From the NCBI GenBank assembly GCA_002364975.1, contig DEYT01000112.1, positions 1-5,705 of the forward strand: a DNA stretch of 5,705 bases. Reading direction: 5' to 3'. The notes beneath the pieces are model-generated. The model made no database searches and had not been told where the DNA came from. It was given only the letters and a program-made list of their open reading frames with translations. This DNA comes from Opitutia bacterium UBA3151. GTDB taxonomy: Bacteria > Verrucomicrobiota > Verrucomicrobiia > Opitutales > Seribacteraceae. The translations under genes were made by a program, and so were the position numbers. Positions 1 through 5,067 of this stretch are shown piece after piece; the first letter of the stretch is position 1, and every line of letters begins with the position of its first letter.

Positions 1-67
1 TCCATCCTGCTGCCCAATACTTCTCTGGGGCAAGCTTTGGTATTTGTTCAAAGAAATAGAAATTCAT
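1..67 (-). CDS. Possible 5' end of an unidentified protein, cut by the window edge
   Basis: On the minus strand an ATG at 67-65 opens a frame with no stop to the window edge, giving 22 codons that begin MNFYFF and continue through PKLAPEKYWAAGW. The fragment is too short to place in a family. An in-frame TAA lies just upstream of the ATG, so this would be the first usable start. No Shine-Dalgarno sequence is visible, as for most starts in this window. An extended -10 (TGC plus TATGAT) about 35 bases upstream supports a gene reading leftwards and divergent from the RidA-like gene. All three plus-strand frames are also open for a short distance here (the first to a TAA at 79-81), so the tail of a plus-strand gene cannot be excluded. 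The call is tentative. Confidence 0.4.
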   Translation of the reverse strand, partial: MNFYFFEQIPKLAPEKYWAAGW

Positions 68-101
68 TTTTACATATTTAATTGTTTGAAAATTAATTTC
101 G

Positions 102-110
102 ATCATAGCA
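102..110 (-). promoter_or_regulatory. Putative extended -10 promoter for the leftward gene
   Basis: Read on the minus strand, the sequence is TGC followed by TATGAT, which is an extended -10 (TGn plus a hexamer matching TATAAT at 5 of 6). No convincing -35 hexamer lies 16-18 bases further upstream. It would give a leader of roughly 30 bases before the ATG at 67. The assignment rests on motif and position only. Confidence 0.3.
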
Positions 111-162
111 ATTCGTAAATTTCTTTCGATTAGGTCTTTTCCCCGTTGAATTTCATCAAACC

Positions 163-171
163 TGATATACT
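163..171 (+). promoter_or_regulatory. Putative extended -10 promoter of the RidA/DUF218 operon
   Basis: The sequence TGA TATACT has the TGn extension and a hexamer matching TATAAT at 5 of 6. A TTGAAT at 146-151 resembles a -35, but the 14-bp spacing is too short for a standard promoter, so the extended -10 would have to carry recognition. Transcription would start near 178, only two or three bases before the ATG at 181. The mRNA would therefore be leaderless or nearly so, which fits the absence of any Shine-Dalgarno sequence. Confidence 0.4.
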
Positions 172-180
172 TTTCTTAAT

Positions 181-645
181 ATGAACCCAGATGAAATGAT
201 TACGGAGCTAAACCTTCCACTTCCACCTGTACCCAAAGCTGCAGGTATTTATAAGCCAGTGTTAATACTAGGAGATCTTGTTTATTTTTCGGGTCATTTA
301 CCCATCCTGTCAGATGGTTCAATGATTACTGGAAGAGTGGGAACGGAGCTATCCATAGAAGAAGGATCAGCGGCAGCTCGACATGTCGGTCTCTCGGTTT
401 TGTCATCCCTCAAAGAAAAGCTGGGTTCATTGAATCAAATTTCAAGGTTGGTTAAACTTTTGGGAATGGTGAATGCACCCTCCAGCTTTTCTCAACATCC
501 AAAAGTGATCAATGGATGTAGTGAACTTTTTCAGGAAATATGGGGTGAAGATCTCGGGATTGGGGTGAGAAGTGCTTTTGGGGTCTCGGGCCTTCCGGGT
601 AATGCTTCGGTTGAAATCGAAGGTATTTTCCAACTTGCTCGATGA
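181..645 (+). CDS. RidA family protein (YjgF/YER057c/UK114, YjgF_endoribonc-like branch)
   Basis: The 154-residue protein covers the whole RidA fold and has the usual length for the branch often called 'endoribonuclease L-PSP/chorismate mutase-like'. Characteristic stretches are the N-terminal LPLPPVPKAAG (12-22), the GDLVYFSGHLP strand (31-41), the EEGSAAARHVGL helix (60-71), HPKVINGCSELF (106-117) and the C-terminal VRSAFGVSGLPGNASVEIEGI. By analogy with E. coli RidA, Arg130 matches the substrate-carboxylate-binding arginine (R105) and Glu145 matches E120. Canonical RidA is a trimeric cytosolic enzyme that hydrolyses reactive enamine/imine intermediates from PLP enzymes. Whether this branch has that activity is unproven, so no gene symbol is given. 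The start at 181 is the first in-frame ATG and keeps the conserved N-terminus; Met6 is an alternative. The stop overlaps the next start by ATGA, which indicates one operon. The family call is secure and the function is inferred. Confidence 0.9.
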   Translation: MNPDEMITELNLPLPPVPKAAGIYKPVLILGDLVYFSGHLPILSDGSMITGRVGTELSIEEGSAAARHVGLSVLSSLKEKLGSLNQISRLVKLLGMVNAPSSFSQHPKVINGCSELFQEIWGEDLGIGVRSAFGVSGLPGNASVEIEGIFQLAR

Positions 646-1295
646 GCCTCTCGCGAAAAATTGGAATTTTACTCCTTCTCTTTACGGCTACTTTGCTTGT
701 CGCTTATTTCTTTCACGCTTCCTTGCTTGCCAGGTATGCAAAATGGTTTCATCTACAAAATGCAACCAAAGGAGCGGATGCGATTATCTGCCTTTCGGGA
801 GGGAAATTCACCCGAGTACCAGAAAGTTTACGACTTTGGAACCAAGGGTTTGCCCCCTTGCTTTTCGTAACCGATGAAAAGCCAAAAAACTCGGATCTTA
901 AGGATTTAGAACTGAGTAGTCTGAAATTTGCAAATGAAGTGACCAAAAGAATGAAATTTCAGGCCAAATGGGAGCTTTTGCCGTCTAGTACAGGTGGGGC
1001 GACCTCGACCTTTGATGAAGCCCAAGACACTCTTATATATGCAGAGAAAAAAGGTTGGAAAAAAGTCATTCTGGTAACGGATGAATTTCATACTCGGCGT
1101 TCGTTGCTCGCCTTCACCAAGGTATTCGAGGGAAGTAAGGTAGAGGTACAAATCGCTGGTGCATCCAATGAAATCTTTGATGCAATGAATTGGTGGAAGT
1201 CGGATTCCGGTATCCTTGCTTACATTTCAGAATCAATTAAATATCTAATTTATTGGCTTTGGGATGGTGAGCCTAAAGTTGTAGAAAATAATTAG
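642..1295 (+). CDS. YdcF/ElyC/SanA-type DUF218 family protein, membrane-anchored
   Basis: This 217-residue protein has a hydrophobic helix at about residues 7-24, which probably anchors it in the inner membrane. A DUF218 (YdcF-like) domain follows. Visible signatures are ADAIICLSGG (45-54), TRVPESLRLWNQGF (57-70), the strand ending VTDE (76-79), STFDEAQDT (122-130) and VILVTDEFHTRRSLLAF (142-158). The last corresponds to the family's VTSxYHxxRA block, with His150 and Arg153 conserved. The C-terminal SESIKYLIYWLW helix is also typical. Members of the family are linked to envelope maintenance (SanA, ElyC), and E. coli YdcF has been reported to bind S-adenosylmethionine; the biochemical role here is unknown. 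Translation is probably coupled to the RidA-like gene, since the start lies inside the ATGA overlap and has no Shine-Dalgarno sequence of its own. The family call is confident and the function is open. Confidence 0.87.
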   Translation: MSLSRKIGILLLLFTATLLVAYFFHASLLARYAKWFHLQNATKGADAIICLSGGKFTRVPESLRLWNQGFAPLLFVTDEKPKNSDLKDLELSSLKFANEVTKRMKFQAKWELLPSSTGGATSTFDEAQDTLIYAEKKGWKKVILVTDEFHTRRSLLAFTKVFEGSKVEVQIAGASNEIFDAMNWWKSDSGILAYISESIKYLIYWLWDGEPKVVENN

Positions 1296-1333
1296 TCTGA
1301 AAGGCTTAGACCTTATCAGGAACCACATAAGGT
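1295..1333. terminator. Weak hairpins between convergent genes, possible shared terminator
   Basis: Only ten bases separate the stop codons of the DUF218 gene and the oxidoreductase gene. Two small hairpins can be drawn. One is GTCTGA/TTAGAC (1295-1300 with 1306-1311, including one G-T pair). The other is a perfect 7-bp stem ACCTTAT/ATAAGGT (1310-1316 with 1327-1333) inside the 3' end of the oxidoreductase gene. They overlap at 1310-1311, so both full stems cannot form together. Read leftwards, the first hairpin is followed by the T-rich run TAATTATTTTC but contains one mismatch; read rightwards there is no T-tract. This is weak evidence for a terminator. Confidence 0.25.
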
Positions 1334-2718
1334 GGTCGATAGCGTCGGCTCAATAATTGATTTGCTTCCTCATCGCCTTTAATGGTTTCAGTGCTTGCAT
1401 CAAAGGCAAGGGTACGCCCAACAATATAATCGGTTTCCTCAAGCTTTAGGCCATTGTCCTTGAGGTGCTCCTGCATACGTTCGAAGTATTCGGATGCTTT
1501 TGGGTTATTCCCGAAAGGTTTTGTTTTTTTGCGGAACGAAGTTTTTTCACCGAGTCGGTACGAAACATTTGCAAGGTGGCAAAGGCCACTGGATACATGG
1601 CCTTCATAAACATGGGCGTCCAAATCTGCTTCCTTTCGGCTACGAACCGCTTGAATAAAGTTTTCGAAAATATCGACATCGCCCCGGTCAGCCAATGGAT
1701 TCTTAATATTTTTGATCCCATGGATTTCACTACTTTTTACATTCGTTTGCTTCGCATTTTGATCGAAATAAACATGATTGGAAACCCCCAGGTTGGTCTT
1801 TCCTTCAAGCCCGCGAACATCAAAAACAAGCAATGATTCTCCGTAATCAAATATAGCAAGTTGGGTATTCGCAGTTTCCGCTTGATCTTTGTAGCCAAAC
1901 CTACCACCTAAACAGATTATCTTTTTGGGCCAGACCGCACCAGGAATCATCCAACGGGCAATGTCCATTTGATGCACTCCTTGGTTTCCAATATCACCAT
2001 TTCCATAGTTCCAAAACCAGTGCCAGTTGTAATGAACTAGATTTTCGTGAAATTTCTCTTTGGGAGCAGGCCCAGTCCAAACATCAAAATCAAGTTCGCT
2101 GGGAGGGGAAGTAGGATCTTTAAAACCAATTGATTTTCTTCGTTTATGACAGGTACCCAGAGCGACTTCCAATTTCCCTCTTTTTCCGGAAGCAATCTCA
2201 TTAGCTAAATCCGACCATTTTCGAAGGGAACGGTTTTGAGTCCCGTGTTGTACAATACAATTATACTTTTTGGCAGCTTCAACCAGTTTTCGTCCCTCGA
2301 AAAGGTTGTGACTGAGCGGTTTTTCGACATAAACATCTTTCCCGGCTTGGCAGGCCCAAATCGACATCAAGCTATGCCAATGGTTGGGGGTTGCGATCGA
2401 GATAACATCCACATCTTTATTATCTAAAACCTTTCGAACATCTTGAACGCACTCAGGAGTATTTTTAAATTTATTGGTCACGAATTTCTTCCGGCCTTCA
2501 TAGAGGCGGGAGTCAGGATCGACCAAATGAGAAATGTGCACATTTCTTTGCCTGCCATGCCCTCCAATATGAGAAGAACCCCGGCTTTTAATTCCGCAGA
2601 CGGCAACATTTATTCTCTCGTTGGCTCCAATAATATTTCCTGATGACTTGGTGCCGCTTATCGCAAAGGCAGCGAGTGCACTGGATTGAGCAATAAATTT
2701 TCTTCTAGAGCTTATCAT
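1306..2718 (-). CDS. Tat-exported Gfo/Idh/MocA family oxidoreductase
   Basis: The 470-residue protein starts with a twin-arginine signal (SSRRKFIAQ, residues 3-11, then a hydrophobic stretch to about 21), so it should be exported folded to the periplasm or cell surface. A Rossmann NAD(P)-binding domain follows: INVAVCGIKSRG (36-47), the adenosine-side strand ending LVDPD (65-69), then IATPNHWHSL (108-117) and the hallmark EKP (132-134, Lys133). The C-terminal substrate domain carries HYNWHWFWNYGNGDIGNQGVH, with His249 as the expected catalytic histidine. The aspartate usually found four residues before that His is Asn245. Family members act on sugars, polyols or related compounds using tightly bound NAD(P); some exported relatives are NAD-dependent glycosidases. 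The substrate here cannot be read from sequence. The start is fixed by the Tat motif directly after it; no Shine-Dalgarno is seen. It lies 121 bp downstream of the symporter gene on the same strand, so an independent promoter or readthrough are both possible. Such long Tat-bearing versions are especially numerous in Planctomycetota and Verrucomicrobiota. Confidence 0.92.
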   Translation of the reverse strand: MISSRRKFIAQSSALAAFAISGTKSSGNIIGANERINVAVCGIKSRGSSHIGGHGRQRNVHISHLVDPDSRLYEGRKKFVTNKFKNTPECVQDVRKVLDNKDVDVISIATPNHWHSLMSIWACQAGKDVYVEKPLSHNLFEGRKLVEAAKKYNCIVQHGTQNRSLRKWSDLANEIASGKRGKLEVALGTCHKRRKSIGFKDPTSPPSELDFDVWTGPAPKEKFHENLVHYNWHWFWNYGNGDIGNQGVHQMDIARWMIPGAVWPKKIICLGGRFGYKDQAETANTQLAIFDYGESLLVFDVRGLEGKTNLGVSNHVYFDQNAKQTNVKSSEIHGIKNIKNPLADRGDVDIFENFIQAVRSRKEADLDAHVYEGHVSSGLCHLANVSYRLGEKTSFRKKTKPFGNNPKASEYFERMQEHLKDNGLKLEETDYIVGRTLAFDASTETIKGDEEANQLLSRRYRPPYVVPDKV

Positions 2719-2839
2719 TTTTCGAATGGGTTAAAATTAATTAATTGATGAAAAAGGAAGGAGTGACGACCTGTAAAGTTGTTTTCATAGTCTTGAATGA
2801 AATTGTTTCGATAAGTATCATCTAAAAAATGAAAGAAAC
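2719..2839 (-). other. Intergenic gap between symporter and oxidoreductase genes
   Basis: This 121-bp gap has no gene and no strong terminator hairpin after the symporter stop. Read leftwards, TTTACA (2777-2772) resembles a -35, with a poor -10 (TTTCAT) 18 bp further on. An AT-rich run containing repeated TTAA lies just before the oxidoreductase start. A weak independent promoter for the oxidoreductase is possible but poorly supported. Confidence 0.3.
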
Positions 2840-4621
2840 CTAATGATCGATCGACTTACCTGCACCTTTTGGAATTCTGATTTCTTCAACCATTTCCTGA
2901 ATCTCGCGGGGTGGGGGAGGGGTCAGGGAACTAACGATAAAGGCGACTAAAAAATTGATTCCCATACCAAAAAACCCAATTCCTTCCGGGGAGATACCAA
3001 ACCAAAATTCTTTACTTTCAGTTATGAACTGGAAGTAGATAATATAACTCAGAGTAAATCCAATTCCACAAACCATACCAGCAATCGCACCTTCTTTATT
3101 CATCCTTTTTGAGAAAATTCCCATAATTAGGGTTGGGAAGAAGGAAGAAGCGGCTAATCCAAAGGCAAAGGCAACGGTCTTGGCAACAAAGCTCGAAGGT
3201 GGATTGATCCCAAAATAAGCCGCGATCGCAATCGCCCCAAAAGAAGCAATTCTGGCATACTTAATTTCCTGTTTATCGGAAATGCCCGGATTGATAATCT
3301 TTTTCATCAAGTCATGGGAAATAGAAGTGGATAATACAAGTAATAATCCAGCTGCTGTGGAGAGTGCGGCGGCAACACATCCAGCCATCACCAAAGCAAT
3401 CAACCAGGGAGGAAGTCCAGCCATTTCTGGATTGGCTAGGACAATGATATCTTTATCATAATAAACTTCATTGTCTGAAACAAAATTGATCTCATTGCTC
3501 ACTTTTCTTGGACCTGTTAAGGTTGTATCTGGTTTTTCAACAAAAATTGGTTTTCCAGAAAACACATCACCGGCTCGGTATTGCATGATACCGTCTTCAT
3601 TTTTATCGACCCATGCAATCATTCCTTGAGATTCCCAATTTTTAAACCAATTCGGAGCATTTTGATATTTTTTCTGATTAATTTCCTCCACGAAATTGGT
3701 CCTTGCAAAGATTCCAAGGGCTGGGGCAGTTAGGTAAATTACCGCAATGAAAGATAGGGTCCAATAAGCTGATTTTCGAACTGCCCGGACATTTTTGACC
3801 GTGAAAAAGCGAACGATTACATGGGGGAGACCAGCAGTTCCAATCATTAAGGCAGCAGTAATGCAGAACATGTCCAGGGTATTACTACTACTGGCGGTGT
3901 ATTCTTGAAAGCCTAAGTCGGTGGATATCTGATTGATTTTTTGAATCAAGGGTTGTGCGTTTTCGGCTCCATCCTTGATATAATTTCCTATCAACCCAAG
4001 TTGGGGAACCGCATCTCCGGTAATGATTAAAGAAATGAAGATCACCGGTATGGTGTAAGAAAATACCATCACACAATACTGGGCAACTTGGGTATAGGTG
4101 ATCCCTTTCATTCCACCTAAACCGGCATAAAAATATACGATGCCTCCACCTATTAATACTCCCATCCAGATCTCAATTCCAAAAAGACGGGAGAAAACAA
4201 TCCCAACTCCCCTCATTTGGCCCATGATATAGGTCATGCAAATAAAAATGGCACAAATAACCGCAACCAAACGGGCAGCATCTGAATAATATCGGTCGCC
4301 GACAAAGTCGGGCACAGTGGCTTTCCCGAATTTACGTAGATAGGGAACCATCAGGGTGGTAAGCAAGACAAATCCCCCGGTCCATCCCATTAGAAATTTG
4401 GAAGCCCCATAACCCGCAGCAGCAATTCCTCCAGCCATGGAGATAAAAGTGGCCGCAGACATCCAATCCGCGGCCGTTGCCATTCCATTGGCAAAGGGGG
4501 AAACGCCACCTCCGGCGGTGTAATATTCTTTGGTGGATCCAGCCCGTGACCAAATCGCAATTCCAATATAAATACCGAATGAAATCCCAATGAATATAAA
4601 GTTCCAAGTCGTTTGATCCAT
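2840..4621 (-). CDS. Sodium:solute symporter, SSS family, VC_2705-type large subunit
   Basis: This 593-residue inner-membrane protein has about 13 predicted membrane helices. Approximate positions are 6-24, 42-66, 74-94, 113-137, 149-168, 178-200, 250-270, 284-305, 401-430, 457-472, 478-501, 511-530 and 545-566. Family signatures include ADWMSAATF (51-59), GTAGLPHVIVRFFTV (261-275), as in ActP-like acetate permeases, and STSISHDL (431-438). It is longer than typical members because of a hydrophilic loop of about 90 residues (308-400) between helices 8 and 9. That loop contains DKNEDGIMQY, a calcium-loop-like motif, and such an insert is characteristic of the VC_2705 subfamily as I recall it. 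The family couples Na+ entry to uptake of small solutes; the ActP resemblance suggests acetate or another monocarboxylate, but the substrate is inferred. The start is supported by the only strong Shine-Dalgarno in the window and a TAATG junction with the small-subunit gene, so the two are co-translated. Confidence 0.93.
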   Translation of the reverse strand: MDQTTWNFIFIGISFGIYIGIAIWSRAGSTKEYYTAGGGVSPFANGMATAADWMSAATFISMAGGIAAAGYGASKFLMGWTGGFVLLTTLMVPYLRKFGKATVPDFVGDRYYSDAARLVAVICAIFICMTYIMGQMRGVGIVFSRLFGIEIWMGVLIGGGIVYFYAGLGGMKGITYTQVAQYCVMVFSYTIPVIFISLIITGDAVPQLGLIGNYIKDGAENAQPLIQKINQISTDLGFQEYTASSSNTLDMFCITAALMIGTAGLPHVIVRFFTVKNVRAVRKSAYWTLSFIAVIYLTAPALGIFARTNFVEEINQKKYQNAPNWFKNWESQGMIAWVDKNEDGIMQYRAGDVFSGKPIFVEKPDTTLTGPRKVSNEINFVSDNEVYYDKDIIVLANPEMAGLPPWLIALVMAGCVAAALSTAAGLLLVLSTSISHDLMKKIINPGISDKQEIKYARIASFGAIAIAAYFGINPPSSFVAKTVAFAFGLAASSFFPTLIMGIFSKRMNKEGAIAGMVCGIGFTLSYIIYFQFITESKEFWFGISPEGIGFFGMGINFLVAFIVSSLTPPPPREIQEMVEEIRIPKGAGKSIDH

Positions 4622-4911
4622 TATTTTTCCTCCCCGTATCCGTGTTTGTCATCCAATTTATTCATCAGATAAGAGTATAAGATCAGGAGACTTACAAAAA
4701 ACAGGATGGATCCTTGTTGTGCCATCCAGAACCCCAAGGGTGCCCCGCCAACTTTGATCTCATCAAGAGTGTCCTTAAAAAGGATTCCACATCCAAATGA
4801 TACAAAAAACCAAACCAAAAGAATACCCCAAAGGATTTTTAAGCTGGAATGCCAGTAACTACCTTGGTTATTGTCTTGTTTGTAATTGGGCGGCTTCATA
4901 ATCCACAGCAT
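4621..4911 (-). CDS. DUF4212 small subunit of the sodium:solute symporter
   Basis: The 96-residue protein matches the DUF4212 family, the small partner encoded directly before VC_2705-type SSS symporters. It has the family layout: a YWHSSLKI segment (19-26), a first membrane helix at about 27-45, the diagnostic block PLGFWMAQQGSI (58-69), a second helix at about 67-84, then LMNKLDDKHG and a short charged tail. It probably sits in the inner membrane beside the symporter and may be needed for its stability or activity, although its mechanism is unknown. Its TAA stop shares one base with the symporter ATG (TAATG). Two starts are possible, Met1 at 4911 and Met5 at 4899 (MKPPNYKQ). Neither has a clear Shine-Dalgarno. 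Because the first four residues are not part of the family core, the shorter form is quite plausible. Confidence 0.9.
   Translation of the reverse strand: MLWIMKPPNYKQDNNQGSYWHSSLKILWGILLVWFFVSFGCGILFKDTLDEIKVGGAPLGFWMAQQGSILFFVSLLILYSYLMNKLDDKHGYGEEK
4629..4635 (-). promoter_or_regulatory. Ribosome binding site of the symporter gene
   Basis: Read on the minus strand, GGGGAGG lies inside the last codons of the small-subunit gene, with seven bases between GGAGG and the symporter ATG. It is the only near-perfect Shine-Dalgarno sequence seen at any start in this window. Together with the TAATG overlap it fixes the symporter start at 4621 and points to strong re-initiation after the small subunit. 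Confidence 0.8.
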
Positions 4912-4939
4912 GAATTGAGCAGATGAATTTTGGCAAGCG

Positions 4940-4950
4940 AATATATTCTA
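4940..4950 (-). promoter_or_regulatory. Putative -10 region of the DUF4212-symporter operon
   Basis: Read on the minus strand, TAGAATATATT contains two overlapping -10-like hexamers: TAGAAT (4950-4945) and TATATT (4945-4940). The second has TTAATC about 19 bp upstream, which is only a poor -35. A start near 4933 would fall inside the inverted-repeat arm at 4929-4937 and give a leader of about 20-35 bases, depending on which ATG is used. Confidence 0.3.
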
Positions 4951-5014
4951 AGCATTTTTACAGTGATTAATAGCAAAGGGTTTTAGCTAAAGAAACCAAG
5001 TGGGGTGCAGATTT

Positions 5015-5020
5015 TATAAT
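5015..5020 (+). promoter_or_regulatory. Putative -10 hexamer of the cadherin-like protein gene
   Basis: A perfect TATAAT lies 47 bases before the ATG at 5068, which would give a leader of about 40 bases. No good -35 hexamer is found 16-18 bp upstream, so an activator or a non-standard promoter may be involved. The inverted-repeat arm CTTGCCAAA begins two bases after the hexamer and would cover the transcription start. Confidence 0.35.
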
Positions 5021-5067
5021 ACTTGCCAAACATGCTTTCATTCCCATCATAAATTTTGCCTTTAATT

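Larger units (their letters stand above)
4929..5030. repeat. Perfect 9-bp inverted repeat in the divergent promoter region
   Basis: TTTGGCAAG at 4929-4937 is exactly the reverse complement of CTTGCCAAA at 5022-5030, with an 84-bp spacer. The arms sit in mirror-image positions relative to the two divergent genes. On the plus strand the order is TATAAT, one base, CTTGCCAAA; on the minus strand it is TATATT, two bases, CTTGCCAAA. This suggests a shared operator or initial-transcribed-region element that regulates both genes. A chance match is not excluded. Confidence 0.4.

Noticed and set aside
572..877. Plus-strand open frame bridging the RidA-like and DUF218 genes
   Set aside because: It overlaps both real genes in another frame, and its product has no family features. 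The ATGA junction explains the region.
1465..1836. Plus-strand open frame of 123 codons inside the oxidoreductase region
   Set aside because: It lies wholly antisense to the well-supported Gfo/Idh/MocA gene, whose frame carries the EKP and GNQGVH motifs. Its own translation has no recognisable domain.
2733..2746. TTAA-rich run before the oxidoreductase start as a possible operator
   Set aside because: Low-complexity AT sequence of this kind is expected in intergenic DNA here, and it has no partner copy or clear promoter context.
2845..2852. GATCGATC palindrome at the symporter stop
   Set aside because: It is a short self-complementary repeat within the codons for the last residues (SIDH). 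With no loop or T-tract it is neither a terminator nor an obvious operator.
4332..4652. Minus-strand open frame of 106 codons across the symporter start
   Set aside because: It is a shifted-frame shadow of the symporter N-terminus. Its Trp/Arg/Cys/His-rich translation is typical of an out-of-frame membrane protein.
4950..5037. AAGCAT at 4950-4955 and ATGCTT at 5032-5037 as an extension of the inverted repeat
   Set aside because: The six-base match is short and does not nest with the 9-bp arms, so it could easily be chance.
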